The notes: generated from the letters alone by a model not told the origin. A stretch of DNA of 64,000 nucleotides from Veillonella sp. CHU740 (GCF_003992055.1 NZ_RQVD01000003.1:1-64000); one strand, 5' to 3'; numbered from the stretch's first letter, positions 17,015 to 27,161 are shown. Numbers and translations are program-made.

Positions 17015-18013
17015 ATGCAAATTAATGCAGCGGTATTAGAAGTATTTGACTTTACATCTTCTATGGCGGCCTATTCGGATCATACGATGGACATTGAAGA
17101 ACCAGAAATACAAAGTTATTTAGAAATGCATGTGATGAAAGCTTTACAAGATCCAAGTGCTAGAACAGGGTATATTTCTTCACATACTCCATGGGGCCGA
17201 AAGGTGCAACAATTCCATGATAAAGAAATCAAACTTGTTGACTTTGGTAAAGAGCTAGGGGAGACGTTATTTACCTATATGGCACAAGCCATGGATCCTT
17301 GTGTATTAGATATGATTGTTTGCGAAGCGCAAGGAGAGCAGCCTTACCTTTGTATATTATTATGTAAAGCCCATGATGGATATACACACCATTTATATTC
17401 AGAAGAAGATGGTTCCTTAGCCACAAAACTAGTAGAGCATCGAGTTGTATTACCTACAGTCACACAAAAATTGTACGCCTTTGTAAGTATTAAACTGTCG
17501 GATATGTCGATTCGTTTGTTTGAACCTAAAGGTGAATATGATGGAGAAAAAATGCACTTTTTGGAAGAGAGAATCTTTCAGGTCACTATGAATCCATCGT
17601 CTAAAGATACAGTGAAAAAAGTGCGCACAGTAGTGGATCGTGTTTCTAAGGCTCATGAGCAAGATGGTGTAGCAGCTATGGCGAAAACGAAGGAACTACT
17701 CGCCAAAAATGCAGAAGTATCAGATACGTTAGAAGCTCGCCATATTATTGAACATGTATTTGGATCCAATCCTATTCAACGCAAAGCAGCTATGAAAGAG
17801 TTAGCAGAAGAAGATTTATTAGAACCATTGCCAGTGAGCCGTACCTATGCTACGAAAATGGGGAAACAGCATAAGATTAAAACAGATACAGGTATAGAAA
17901 TTTCTTTCCCTGTTGAATATATGAATGATCGAGAGTTTATTGAAATCTCTACCAATGAAAATGGCACCTTAAAGATCGAGTTAAAAAATATCTCGAAGAT
18001 CACCAATAAATAG
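17015..18013 (+). CDS. Nucleoid-associated protein, NdpA/YejK (37 kDa) family
   Basis: Members bind the nucleoid in Proteobacteria; the role in Firmicutes is not established. 332 residues, no signal or membrane segment. The N-terminal half has the family pattern of two acidic helices ending in HTPWGRKVQQFHDKEIK, and the centre has LCKAHDGYTHHLY. The C-terminal third is basic and charged and ends in FPVEYMNDREFIEI, a conserved family segment. The start follows GAGGAGG. It begins a run with the YbaK gene (8 bases) and RNase H (2 bases), probably one operon. Assignment is by sequence pattern. Confidence 0.75.
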   Translation: MQINAAVLEVFDFTSSMAAYSDHTMDIEEPEIQSYLEMHVMKALQDPSARTGYISSHTPWGRKVQQFHDKEIKLVDFGKELGETLFTYMAQAMDPCVLDMIVCEAQGEQPYLCILLCKAHDGYTHHLYSEEDGSLATKLVEHRVVLPTVTQKLYAFVSIKLSDMSIRLFEPKGEYDGEKMHFLEERIFQVTMNPSSKDTVKKVRTVVDRVSKAHEQDGVAAMAKTKELLAKNAEVSDTLEARHIIEHVFGSNPIQRKAAMKELAEEDLLEPLPVSRTYATKMGKQHKIKTDTGIEISFPVEYMNDREFIEISTNENGTLKIELKNISKITNK

Positions 18014-18021
18014 GAGGCACT

Positions 18022-18510
18022 ATGAGTAAAAAAGGACATAAAAAAACAAATGCCTTGCGTATTTTAGATACACATCATATTCCTTATGAAGTATTTACGT
18101 ATGAATGGTCTGAGGAACAGGCAGCAGGTGTTCATGTGGCGGAATCCTTGCAGATACCAGTCGAACAAGTATTTAAAACATTGGTAGGTAAAGGAAATGT
18201 GACGGGTCATGTAGTATTTTGCATCCCTGTAGAGGGTGAGCTGGATATGAAACAGGCTGCTCGTGTGAGTGGCAATAAATCGGTGGAATTGATAGCAGTG
18301 AAAGAATTGTTGCCATTAACAGGATACTTGCGAGGGGGTTGTTCACCATTAGGTATGAAGAAAGCATTTCCTACTTTCTTTGATGCCAGTATTGAACATA
18401 TCTCTTCTGTATATGTGAGTGCTGGATTGCGTGGAATGCAGGTACAAGTAGAACCTACATCATTGATAACAGTCGTTGAGGGGACAGTAGCTCCTCTTAC
18501 AATGGGGTAA
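18022..18510 (+). CDS. ybaK: Cys-tRNA(Pro) deacylase YbaK/EbsC
   Basis: Hydrolyses cysteine or other small amino acids wrongly attached to tRNA, a trans-editing factor. 162 residues, the normal size. The substrate-site Lys lies in VFKTLVGKG; GNKSVELIAVKEL and the GGCSPLGMKK loop are family marks. AGGAGG precedes the ATG, 8 bases after the nucleoid-protein stop; RNase H follows after 2 bases. Broad editing specificity is known for the family and is not visible here. Confidence 0.92.
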   Translation: MSKKGHKKTNALRILDTHHIPYEVFTYEWSEEQAAGVHVAESLQIPVEQVFKTLVGKGNVTGHVVFCIPVEGELDMKQAARVSGNKSVELIAVKELLPLTGYLRGGCSPLGMKKAFPTFFDASIEHISSVYVSAGLRGMQVQVEPTSLITVVEGTVAPLTMG

Positions 18511-18512
18511 CT

Positions 18513-19235
18513 ATGGCAAAGAAATATTACGCAGTTCGGGTGGGACGAAATGTGGGGATTTATACAACTTGGGCAGATTGCGAAGCGCAGGTAAAAGGCT
18601 ATTCAGGAGCGCAATACAAGTCCTTTTCTACAAAAGAGGAAGCAGAGAATTTTGTGGGACATCAGATTGTATCTGAGAAACAATCCATTCATGCGAGTCG
18701 TGATGCAAAACAAGTAAAAGCGGGTGTATCCTTGCAAGAGTATTTTGACCATAGCGCTCCTCCACAAAACAAACAAAGAAAGATAGAGAATATACAATCT
18801 ATGTTAGACTATGATACGTGTGATCTACGTGCATTTATCGATGGTAGTTTCGATAAGAAGTTGGGCATGGTAGGCAGTGGCGGTGTTATGTTGGTAGGAG
18901 AGAAAGAGATTGAATTTTCTCTGGCTACAACGGATCCTAAGTACGTGGAATATTGGAATGTATCTGGCGAATTATTGGCAGCCCTGCATGTAGTACAGTA
19001 TGCTATTGATCACGGATATGCGTCATGTTCCTTGTATTACGATTATATGGGGATTGAAATGTGGGCTACCGGTCGATGGAAAGCAAACAATCCTTTAACG
19101 ACAAGTTATGCAAAAGTTATGAAAGAGTGGGCTTCTCAGATTCGTATCGACTTTCACAAGGTAAAAGCCCATTCTGGCATACACTATAATGATCGAGCAG
19201 ATGCGCTAGCTAGAAAAGCGATCCTGAAAAAGTAA
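18513..19235 (+). CDS. rnhA: Ribonuclease H with N-terminal hybrid-binding domain
   Basis: Cuts the RNA strand of RNA-DNA hybrids. 240 residues in two domains. The first 50 residues form the RNase H hybrid-binding (viroplasmin-like) domain, with KYYAVRVGRNVGIYTTW and YKSFSTKEEAENF. A charged linker follows, then the RNase H1 fold from about residue 105. Catalytic residues are visible in AFIDGSF (Asp), SGELLAAL (Glu), YYDYMG (Asp) and NDRADALA (Asp). Last gene of the run starting at 17015. Confidence 0.92.
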   Translation: MAKKYYAVRVGRNVGIYTTWADCEAQVKGYSGAQYKSFSTKEEAENFVGHQIVSEKQSIHASRDAKQVKAGVSLQEYFDHSAPPQNKQRKIENIQSMLDYDTCDLRAFIDGSFDKKLGMVGSGGVMLVGEKEIEFSLATTDPKYVEYWNVSGELLAALHVVQYAIDHGYASCSLYYDYMGIEMWATGRWKANNPLTTSYAKVMKEWASQIRIDFHKVKAHSGIHYNDRADALARKAILKK

Positions 19236-19263
19236 CACTGTTAGGAAATTTATGGATATTTCC

Positions 19264-19292
19264 TTTCATCTATCCTTGTTTTGATGTACAAT
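19264..19292 (+). promoter_or_regulatory. pgi promoter
   Basis: TTTCAT (19264-19269), 17 bases, TACAAT (19287-19292). It lies about 40 bases before the start. A weak hairpin, AGGAAAT with ATTTCCT, lies just upstream and may end the RNase H transcript. Confidence 0.45.
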
Positions 19293-19332
19293 AAAGATAC
19301 AAATTAAATCATACCCTGTATAGGAGGAATTT

Positions 19333-20784
19333 ATGAAACAAGTTCAATTAGAATCCGGTTTTGTTTATGATTATACGAATATGATGTTACCAGGTGGTAT
19401 CACTGAAACAGATGTACAACAATTAGGTCCTGCTATTTCAGAAGCGCTAGAGGCAGCCAAAGAAACTCGTCATAATGGTGTAGTAAAAGGTCATTTATCT
19501 AAAGATGGAGAACCTGAGTTAGTATTATTTCCGCAGTTGCCATATGTAGTAGAAGGTCATATCAATAATCCAGATGTGATGGCTCGTTTAGAGGCGTTAG
19601 CTTCTAAGCAAGTGAGCACGGTAGTTAGTTTTGGCATCGGAGGGTCCTTCTTAGGTGGCAAGGTGCTTTTTGATGTACATTGTGGAGAGTTTTGGAACTC
19701 TATGACAGATGAAGAACGAAACTATCGTCCTCGCATGTACTTCAGTGGCAACAATGTAGATCCTGTTCGCACGCAAGAGTTGATTAAGCAATTACAACGA
19801 GAATGGAAAGAACAACAATTCCTAGAAGACCATGCTCATGTACCTAATAATTATAAAGTATTATTGGTATTGATTTCTAAATCTGGCTCTACGATTGAAC
19901 CAATGACAAACTTTATGATTGTGAAAGAAGCGTTAGAAGTGGCTATGATCGATTATGAAGTTGTAGTTGTCACAGATCCTCGATCTGATGAAAAAGAAAC
20001 CTTACTTCATAAATTAGCTGTTGCAGAAGGCTGGGGTGATTCCATCTTTGCTGTTCCTGATGGAATTGGCGGTCGCTTCTCTGTATTCTCTGAAGTGGGT
20101 CTTGTGATTGGAGCGTTATTAGGCTTTGATATTCGCGCTTATTTAGAAGGCGCGAAAGCTGCTGATAAGGCTGCTCAAAATGAAGATGTGTGGAAGAATC
20201 CAGCCTTATTAAGTGCCGTATTAAAATATATTGGTTCTGAACAGTATGGTCGTCATATTGAAGTGTTTATGCCTTATGCAGATCGATTGAAATCCTTATC
20301 TGAGTGGTATGTACAATTACTGGCAGAATCCTTGGGTAAAGAAAAAGCTGACAAATCTGGTCATTATGGACGTACTCCAGTAGTGGCTGTAGGGACTACG
20401 GATATGCACGCTCAAACGCAAGAACATCAAGAAGGTCGCTATGATAAAGTAGTTTCCTTTGTAGACGTAGAAGATTGGCATGTATCGTTAACAGTGCCTC
20501 ACATGTACGATCAATATAGTAAATTAGAAGCCTTAGCTGGTCTTGATTTAGGCTTTATTAATCGTGCTGCACTAGCATCCAATGCGGAATCATTGGCTAG
20601 TGATGGTCGATTCAATGGAAGATATCAAGTGCCAACAATGAATGCATTTCACCTAGGTGAATTGATGTTCACCATGTGCTGGGCTATCTACTTTGAAGGT
20701 CAGTTGGCAGGGGTAGATGCTTTCAATCAACCAGGTGTAGAAGTCTATAAAAAATTGTTGGGACCTAAACTTTCAAAAGCATAG
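19333..20784 (+). CDS. pgi: Glucose-6-phosphate isomerase
   Basis: Interconverts glucose 6-phosphate and fructose 6-phosphate. 483 residues. Sugar-phosphate binding segments include SFGIGGSFLGGKVL and LISKSGSTIEPMTNF; GIGGRFSVFSEVG matches the family signature with the active-site Arg. Late in the chain QPGVEVYKKLLG holds the conserved catalytic Lys. The start follows AGGAGG. Next to galE (11 bases downstream), it suggests hexose phosphate for UDP-sugar and polysaccharide synthesis. In Veillonella-like organisms that grow on lactate this flux would run gluconeogenically (inference). Confidence 0.95.
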   Translation: MKQVQLESGFVYDYTNMMLPGGITETDVQQLGPAISEALEAAKETRHNGVVKGHLSKDGEPELVLFPQLPYVVEGHINNPDVMARLEALASKQVSTVVSFGIGGSFLGGKVLFDVHCGEFWNSMTDEERNYRPRMYFSGNNVDPVRTQELIKQLQREWKEQQFLEDHAHVPNNYKVLLVLISKSGSTIEPMTNFMIVKEALEVAMIDYEVVVVTDPRSDEKETLLHKLAVAEGWGDSIFAVPDGIGGRFSVFSEVGLVIGALLGFDIRAYLEGAKAADKAAQNEDVWKNPALLSAVLKYIGSEQYGRHIEVFMPYADRLKSLSEWYVQLLAESLGKEKADKSGHYGRTPVVAVGTTDMHAQTQEHQEGRYDKVVSFVDVEDWHVSLTVPHMYDQYSKLEALAGLDLGFINRAALASNAESLASDGRFNGRYQVPTMNAFHLGELMFTMCWAIYFEGQLAGVDAFNQPGVEVYKKLLGPKLSKA

Positions 20785-20795
20785 GAGAAGTAAGA

Positions 20796-21776
20796 ATGAA
20801 TATTTTAGTGACAGGTGGCGCAGGTTATATTGGCAGCCATACAGTGCGTGCTTTATTGGGAGCAGGGCATCAAGTGGTGATTGTGGATAATTTATCTAGA
20901 GGCCATGTAGAATCCATTCCTCAAGGAGTCCCTTTCTACGAAATGGATATTGTAGATCCTAAATTAGGAGAGGTTCTTGAAAAGCATCATATCGATGGTA
21001 TTATGCACTTTGCAGCCCATTCCCAAGTAGGGGAGTCTATGGCGAATCCATCCATTTATTATGAAAATAATGTAGTAGGTTCTTACCGTCTGGTAGAAAC
21101 AGCTCGTAAGCATGGTGTGAATCGGTTAGTGTTTTCCTCTACAGCAGCTGTGTATGGTGAACCAGAAGTAGTTCCTATCACAGAGGATGCGAAATGGAAT
21201 CCTACCAATGTGTATGGTCGGACAAAATTGATGATTGAAGATATGCTTCGTGATTACAGTAAGATTTATGGATTTAAATTTGTAGCGTTACGTTATTTCA
21301 ATGCAGCAGGTGCAGATCCATCAGGTGAAATTGGAGAAGATCATACGCCAGAAACGCATTTGATTCCTCTCATTATCGATGCGGCATTAGGCAAACGTGA
21401 ATCTATCACTGTGTTTGGTACAGACTATGATACGGCAGATGGCACTTGTGTGCGTGATTATGTGCATGTCAATGATTTAGCTTCGGCTCATATTCTAGCT
21501 ATGGAATACTTGTACAATGGTGGTGAGTCGGATGTATTCAATTTAGGCTCTGGTAACGGATTCAGCGTGAACGAAATTGTAGCAGCTACGAAAGAAGTAA
21601 CAGGCGTTGATTTCCGTGTTGATTATGGAGCTCGTCGTGCGGGGGATCCTGGCACTTTAATTGCATCTTCAGAAAAAATTCATTCAAAACTTGGTTGGAA
21701 ACCAGTTCATAGTACGGTAAAAGAAGTCATTCGTGATGCTTGGAATTGGCATCAATTACATCCAAAAGGATATTAA
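20796..21776 (+). CDS. galE: UDP-glucose 4-epimerase
   Basis: Interconverts UDP-glucose and UDP-galactose with bound NAD. 326 residues, the typical GalE length. It has TGGAGYIGSHTVRALL at the NAD site, FSSTAAVYGEPE with the catalytic Ser/Thr, and NVYGRTKLMIE as YxxxK. RYFNAAGADPSGEIGEDH and GTCVRDYVHVNDLA are GalE-specific. It starts 11 bases after pgi, after AGGAGAA, so the two are cotranscribed. It supplies galactose units for lipopolysaccharide or capsule. Confidence 0.95.
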   Translation: MNILVTGGAGYIGSHTVRALLGAGHQVVIVDNLSRGHVESIPQGVPFYEMDIVDPKLGEVLEKHHIDGIMHFAAHSQVGESMANPSIYYENNVVGSYRLVETARKHGVNRLVFSSTAAVYGEPEVVPITEDAKWNPTNVYGRTKLMIEDMLRDYSKIYGFKFVALRYFNAAGADPSGEIGEDHTPETHLIPLIIDAALGKRESITVFGTDYDTADGTCVRDYVHVNDLASAHILAMEYLYNGGESDVFNLGSGNGFSVNEIVAATKEVTGVDFRVDYGARRAGDPGTLIASSEKIHSKLGWKPVHSTVKEVIRDAWNWHQLHPKGY

Positions 21777-21795
21777 TCATATCTAGGAGGGCATG

Positions 21796-22512
21796 ATGAA
21801 AGTATCATCTGTGAAAGACCTCTACAATCGAATAGTAACTTATGTACGTATACACGGTCGTCTCGTTCTTGGGACGACCGTTTTATTATGCCTCATTTGC
21901 TATCTAGGTTGGAGAGAGTCAGCGTGGTCAGAAGTAGAAAGTTTGCGTAGTCCTATACAACAAGCAAAGGAAGAAGAGTTACATGAAATACAGACAAATA
22001 AAAAAAGTGAGAAGGATCATGATACGCATAAAAAAGAGAGTAAAAAGCGTGGACATAAGGATAAAACCACTGAGACAGAAAGTCAGACATCTTTGGTATA
22101 CCCAGTTCGAAATGTGATACGAGCGTATCCTTTAGTAGATAGTTTTGCTTCTAATGTGCCAATGCGAGATACGGAAGAGGAGGAAACATTCAAGGACTAT
22201 GAGGAGGTACATGATATAAATCATAAAGGAAAAAGAAAGTCGCGTCGGGAGCATCGGAAGCAATCCTCCGAGGATAATGTTGTCGTGTCTGATACACATT
22301 CTGACAGACCTATACAACCATCTAAGCAAGTATCTCATATAGTTCAGCTGTTGGGTATTGTACATGGAAGCACCCCTTTGGCTGTGTTGGCGATTGATGG
22401 GACTACGCATATAGTAGGAGTACATGAAGTAATCAATGGTGTTCAAGTTGTTGCTATTGAATCGATGCGAGTATCTATAAAAGATAGGGGGGAAGTACGA
22501 TGGTTAGAATAG
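21796..22512 (+). CDS. Single-span protein with C-terminal GspC/PilP-like domain
   Basis: Probably the periplasmic partner of the secretin encoded next. 238 residues: a short cytoplasmic start, one membrane span (LVLGTTVLLCLICYLGW), a long charged Lys/Glu/Asp-rich linker of about 130 residues, and a C-terminal beta-rich domain (VQLLGIVHGSTPLAVLAI, then GVHEVINGVQVVAIE) resembling the HR/PilP domain that contacts secretin N0. AGGAGG favours ATG 21796, with 21793 as the alternative. The gene overlaps the secretin gene by 13 bases. Assignment rests on architecture and neighbour, not on a strong signature. A terminator-like hairpin lies inside at 21854-21884. Confidence 0.65.
   Translation: MKVSSVKDLYNRIVTYVRIHGRLVLGTTVLLCLICYLGWRESAWSEVESLRSPIQQAKEEELHEIQTNKKSEKDHDTHKKESKKRGHKDKTTETESQTSLVYPVRNVIRAYPLVDSFASNVPMRDTEEEETFKDYEEVHDINHKGKRKSRREHRKQSSEDNVVVSDTHSDRPIQPSKQVSHIVQLLGIVHGSTPLAVLAIDGTTHIVGVHEVINGVQVVAIESMRVSIKDRGEVRWLE
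21854..21884 (+). terminator. Terminator-like hairpin inside the GspC/PilP-like gene
   Basis: ACGGTCGTC (21854-21862) and GACGACCGT (21873-21881) form a perfect 9-bp GC-rich stem with a 10-base loop, followed at once by TTTTATT. It lies about 60 bases into the coding sequence. It has the form of an intrinsic terminator and could limit expression of both genes; this is untested. Confidence 0.5.
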
Positions 22513-23669
22513 TAATTATGTATATCATGACCTTTGTATTTTGTATGTTCTGTACTGTGCAGGGAAAAGAAATTCAAATGGTGGCGAAAGATATGCCCCT
22601 AAAAACTTTAGTGCAAACTATAGCGAGAACAGAAGGTCTTTCAGTAGTAGGCTTAGAAGGATTAGAAGGAAATGTATCCTTACAAGTGAAAGAGAAGAAT
22701 GGAGTTGTGGCCATACAAAAGCTAGGGCAACGATTAGGCTTTTTAGTGTATGACGACCAAGGAACGCTTGTTGTGGAAGGAATGAAGCAAGATCAAAGAC
22801 GTATCCGTAGGGTTGTGGCCGACACATCGACGCCAGAAGAGCTACAACAATTAATACAAACTATTGTCCCTAAAGAGCATATACAAGTTATGACCGCCAC
22901 AAATGAGGTCATATACTATGGGACAGTGCATGAGATTTTAGAAGTAGAGAAGCTGCTGTCTACTTGGCAAAGCACACCAAAACAGGTGCAACTAGATGTA
23001 GCTGTATTAGCCATGGAAAAAGGCTATGCAAAAGAACTAGGAGTGCAATGGTCATTCCCTGGTTTACAGGATGGTAGTTCCTCTAGTGCTCATTCTAAAA
23101 AGGGCGGTTTCCAGCAGGGCAACCTTCATATTGGTTATATGCCTAGTGGTACACAGTATTCTTTCTTAGCCCATCCAGATGTGGTGGCGAAGGAAGGGAA
23201 CAGTCGTATGGCCTTAATAGCAAGACCTAGTATCGTGACGATGAATGGTGAAGAAGCTCGCATATTAATTGGAGAACGAGTGCCGGTGACAATGGAGTCT
23301 ATACAAAATGGAGTCTCTCGCATTAGTACGCAGTATGAAGAGGCGGGCATACGGTTGCAATGTAAGCCTTTCATAGTAAAAGACAATCGAATTGATACAG
23401 TGATTGAGGCAGAAGTCAGTAATCCCACATTAGTGCCAGAAATGAAAGCCTATCGAATCACCACACGACAGGCTAAAACTAGGGTGCAGATACCCAATGG
23501 ACAAACGCTAGTGATTGGGGGATTGATGGATAGGCGAACTATGCATCAGTGGCAGAAAGTTCCTATTTTGGGTGATATCCCGTTACTGGGAAAACTATTT
23601 CAGCACAGTAGAAAAACAAAGGATGAAGTTGAATTATATATTTTGGTAACAGCCAAGGTTATTCCCTAA
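22500..23669 (+). CDS. Secretin (type II secretion / type IV pilus family)
   Basis: Forms an outer-membrane ring through which a pilus or secreted protein passes. 389 residues, short for the family. A hydrophobic signal sequence (residues 1-22) precedes an N0/STN-like domain with DMPLKTLVQTIARTEGLSV, one N1-type repeat ending near residue 155, and the secretin core, which ends in VPILGDIPLLGKLF, the family signature. GGGGG precedes the ATG, which overlaps the upstream gene. No ATPase, platform protein or pilin gene is nearby. The gene implies a diderm envelope. A lipoprotein pilotin was not seen. Confidence 0.88.
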   Translation: MVRIVIMYIMTFVFCMFCTVQGKEIQMVAKDMPLKTLVQTIARTEGLSVVGLEGLEGNVSLQVKEKNGVVAIQKLGQRLGFLVYDDQGTLVVEGMKQDQRRIRRVVADTSTPEELQQLIQTIVPKEHIQVMTATNEVIYYGTVHEILEVEKLLSTWQSTPKQVQLDVAVLAMEKGYAKELGVQWSFPGLQDGSSSSAHSKKGGFQQGNLHIGYMPSGTQYSFLAHPDVVAKEGNSRMALIARPSIVTMNGEEARILIGERVPVTMESIQNGVSRISTQYEEAGIRLQCKPFIVKDNRIDTVIEAEVSNPTLVPEMKAYRITTRQAKTRVQIPNGQTLVIGGLMDRRTMHQWQKVPILGDIPLLGKLFQHSRKTKDEVELYILVTAKVIP

Positions 23670-23675
23670 ATTACC

Positions 23676-23704
23676 TTGCAAAAGACTGTGATTATTACTA
23701 TAAT
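23676..23704 (+). promoter_or_regulatory. glyA promoter
   Basis: TTGCAA (23676-23681), 17 bases, TATAAT (23699-23704), starting 7 bases after the secretin stop and about 40 bases ahead of glyA. A strong sigma-70-type match. Confidence 0.7.
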
Positions 23705-23743
23705 AAAAGATAGATTAAAATGTTTCTTTCACAGGAGGTTACC

Positions 23744-24979
23744 ATGAGCTATGTAAAACAGCAGGACCCAAAAGTTCAAGAAATGATTGAATTAGAGTTG
23801 GGTCGTCAACGCAACAAATTAGAAATGATTGCATCGGAAAACTTTGTGTCTCAAGCTGTGATGGAAGCACAAGGTAGCGTATTGACAAATAAATACGCAG
23901 AAGGATATCCACACAAACGCTATTATGGTGGATGTGAATATGTCGATATGGTAGAAGAGTTGGCTATTGAAAGAGCAAAACAACTATTCGGCGCAGAACA
24001 TGTGAATGTACAACCTCATTCTGGTTCTCAAGCCAACTTTGGTGTGTACTTTGCACTATTAGAGCCAGGCGACACAATTATGGGCATGAATTTATCCCAT
24101 GGTGGACATTTAACACATGGGTCTCCAGTGAATGTATCTGGTAAGTATTTTAATATTATTCCTTACGGTGTAGATGCAGAAACAGGTCGCATTGATTATG
24201 ATGAAATGCGTAAAATTGCGCAAGAGCATAAGCCTAAAATGATTATTGGTGGTGGTAGTGCCTACTCCCGTCAAATCGATTTCAAAACAATGGCTGATAT
24301 TGCCCATGAAGTAGGAGCTATTTTCATGGTAGACATGGCACACTTTGCTGGGTTAGTAGCAGCAGGTTTACATCCAAATCCAGTGGAATATGCAGATATT
24401 GTAACGACAACAACACATAAAACATTGCGCGGACCACGTGGTGGTATGATTATGTGCAAAGAAGAATATGCAAAAGCGATTGATAAATCTATCTTCCCTG
24501 GCATTCAAGGTGGCCCTTTGATGCATGTGGTAGCTGCGAAAGCAGTAGCATTTGGTGAAGCTTTGCAACCAGAGTTCAAAGAGTATGCAAAACAAGTGAT
24601 TGTGAATGCACAAACATTGGCTAATGCATTGCAACAAGAAGGGTTTACTATCGTTTCTGGCGGTACTGATACACATGTATTGTTAGTGGATTTGCGCACG
24701 GTTGGTTTAACTGGCAAAGTAGCAGAGCATATCTTAGATGAAGTAGGGATTACATGTAATAAAAATACAATTCCTTTCGATCCTGAAAGCCCATTTGTTA
24801 CATCGGGTATCCGTCTAGGTACACCAGCATTAACAACACGTGGTCTAAATGCGGAGGATATGAAAGAAATTGCAAGTATTATTGCATTAGTTCTTAAACG
24901 TCCAGAGGATACAGAGGCTCAAGAAGAAGCTAAACAACGTGTAGCTAAGCTTTGCACACAGTATCCAATGTATGCGTAA
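23744..24979 (+). CDS. glyA: Serine hydroxymethyltransferase
   Basis: PLP enzyme converting serine and THF to glycine and methylene-THF; the main source of one-carbon units, including those used by the purine genes in this window. 411 residues. The PLP lysine is in [13 protein letters not shown], and other marks are [34 protein letters not shown] and [22 protein letters not shown] lies just before ATG 23744; the frame is open to 23720 without a site. upp follows after 22 bases. Confidence 0.96.
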   Translation: MSYVKQQDPKVQEMIELELGRQRNKLEMIASENFVSQAVMEAQGSVLTNKYAEGYPHKRYYGGCEYVDMVEELAIERAKQLFGAEHVNVQPHSGSQANFGVYFALLEPGDTIMGMNLSHGGHLTHGSPVNVSGKYFNIIPYGVDAETGRIDYDEMRKIAQEHKPKMIIGGGSAYSRQIDFKTMADIAHEVGAIFMVDMAHFAGLVAAGLHPNPVEYADIVTTTTHKTLRGPRGGMIMCKEEYAKAIDKSIFPGIQGGPLMHVVAAKAVAFGEALQPEFKEYAKQVIVNAQTLANALQQEGFTIVSGGTDTHVLLVDLRTVGLTGKVAEHILDEVGITCNKNTIPFDPESPFVTSGIRLGTPALTTRGLNAEDMKEIASIIALVLKRPEDTEAQEEAKQRVAKLCTQYPMYA

Positions 24980-24983
24980 TTAA

Positions 24984-25628
<645 letters not shown>

Positions 25629-25647
25629 ACGGTGTTGCCCAAAGAGT

Positions 25648-25684
25648 AGTGCGCGTTTCTTTTCAGTGACGCGCATTATTTTCA
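25648..25684 (+). terminator. upp terminator
   Basis: AGTGCGCGT (25648-25656) pairs with ACGCGCATT (25669-25677), one G-T pair, then ATTTTC. The T tract is short, so termination may be partial. Confidence 0.6.
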
Positions 25685-25700
25685 TATAGAAAGGGTAAAT

Positions 25701-27077
25701 ATGGCAAAAAAGAAAACAGTTTTTTTCTGCTCGGAATGTGGTAATGAATCATCGAAATGGTTTGGTCGCTGTACGGCGTGTGGAGCTTGGAATACAGCTG
25801 TAGAAGAAGAGTTACAACCAGAGGTAAAAACAAAACATGTAGCTTCCTATCGACCAGTACAAGATGAAGAGAATAAGCCTAAAGCATTGACAGATATTGA
25901 AGTAGGAGCGATTGCGAGAGTCACCTCAGGCTATGGAGAGATTGACCGAGTATTAGGTGGAGGTATTGTACCAGGAGCATTGATTTTGCTTGGTGGCGAC
26001 CCAGGAATTGGTAAGTCTACTTTATTATTACAAGTTTCTGGACGCATTGCAGAAGATTCTGGCAAAGTATTATATGCTTCTGGAGAAGAATCGGATATGC
26101 AGTTGAAGCTTAGAGCTCATCGATTAGGTATTAACTCTTCTAACCTATTGGTACAAGCGGAAACTAATTTAGATACTATATTGAATGAGGCGAAACGAAG
26201 TCAACCTATGCTACTTGTCATTGACTCTATCCAAACTATGTATGTAGGTTCTGTAGAGTCTGCACCTGGTAGCGTTAGCCAAGTTCGTGAATGTACAGCT
26301 AGGTTGTTACGCTTTGCAAAAGATCAAGACATTCCAGTCATCATCATTGGTCATGTTACAAAAGATGGTACTATAGCAGGACCTCGTATGCTGGAGCATA
26401 TGGTGGATGTGGTATTGTATTTTGAAGGAGAACGATCCTATCAATTTCGTATTTTACGGGGGATTAAGAATCGATTTGGTTCTACTTCCGAATCTGGATT
26501 ATTTACCATGGAAGAAGAAGGCTTGGGAGAGTTATTAAATCCATCAGCAACGCTATTAGCAGAACGATCGGAAGAGGAAACTGGATCTGCTATAATGGCC
26601 TATTTAGAAGGAGTTCGACCGATTCTAGTAGAGGTGCAAAGTTTAGTTGTGTCTACAGCGTTTGGTATGCCTAGACGAACAGCCATCGGTTATGATTTAA
26701 ATAAGCTTATTTTGATATTGGCTGTATTAGAGAAAAGATGTGGGTTTACATTAGGGAATAAAGATGTGTATGTGACTATCATTGGTGGTTTGAAAGTGAA
26801 CGAACCAGCCTGTGACTTAGCCATGGCAGTGGCCATCATTTCTAACTTAAAAAATAAACCAGTACCGTCTGATATGGTCATTCTTGGAGAAGTTGGATTA
26901 ACCGGCAATATCCGCAGCATTCCACGGATTGAGCAGCGTATTGCAGAGGCTAAGAAATTGGGATTCAAGCAATTTATTATTCCGGCAGGCAATGTAAAAC
27001 AACTAAAAGGAATACAAGAAGGTATCTCAATACAAGGTGTGACTAGTATTCAAGAAGTGATGAAAAGCATCTTTTAA
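25701..27077 (+). CDS. radA: DNA repair protein RadA/Sms
   Basis: A RecA-like hexameric branch-migration ATPase for recombination and repair. 458 residues. The N-terminal zinc finger CSECGNESSKWFGRCTACG has four Cys. Walker A is GGDPGIGKST, Walker B lies around LLVIDSIQTMY, and the RadA-specific KNRFG motif is present in GIKNRFGSTSESG. The C-terminal domain resembles Lon protease without its catalytic dyad, as is normal for RadA. The next gene is a YacL homologue, the same order as in Bacillus. Confidence 0.96.
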   Translation: MAKKKTVFFCSECGNESSKWFGRCTACGAWNTAVEEELQPEVKTKHVASYRPVQDEENKPKALTDIEVGAIARVTSGYGEIDRVLGGGIVPGALILLGGDPGIGKSTLLLQVSGRIAEDSGKVLYASGEESDMQLKLRAHRLGINSSNLLVQAETNLDTILNEAKRSQPMLLVIDSIQTMYVGSVESAPGSVSQVRECTARLLRFAKDQDIPVIIIGHVTKDGTIAGPRMLEHMVDVVLYFEGERSYQFRILRGIKNRFGSTSESGLFTMEEEGLGELLNPSATLLAERSEEETGSAIMAYLEGVRPILVEVQSLVVSTAFGMPRRTAIGYDLNKLILILAVLEKRCGFTLGNKDVYVTIIGGLKVNEPACDLAMAVAIISNLKNKPVPSDMVILGEVGLTGNIRSIPRIEQRIAEAKKLGFKQFIIPAGNVKQLKGIQEGISIQGVTSIQEVMKSIF

Positions 27078-27161
27078 GCATCCGTGTAGTTTTTATAATT
27101 ACGATTCATGAGAATTATACATGGGCATGGTATACTTTTATAGTAAAGAGGAGGTGACCCT

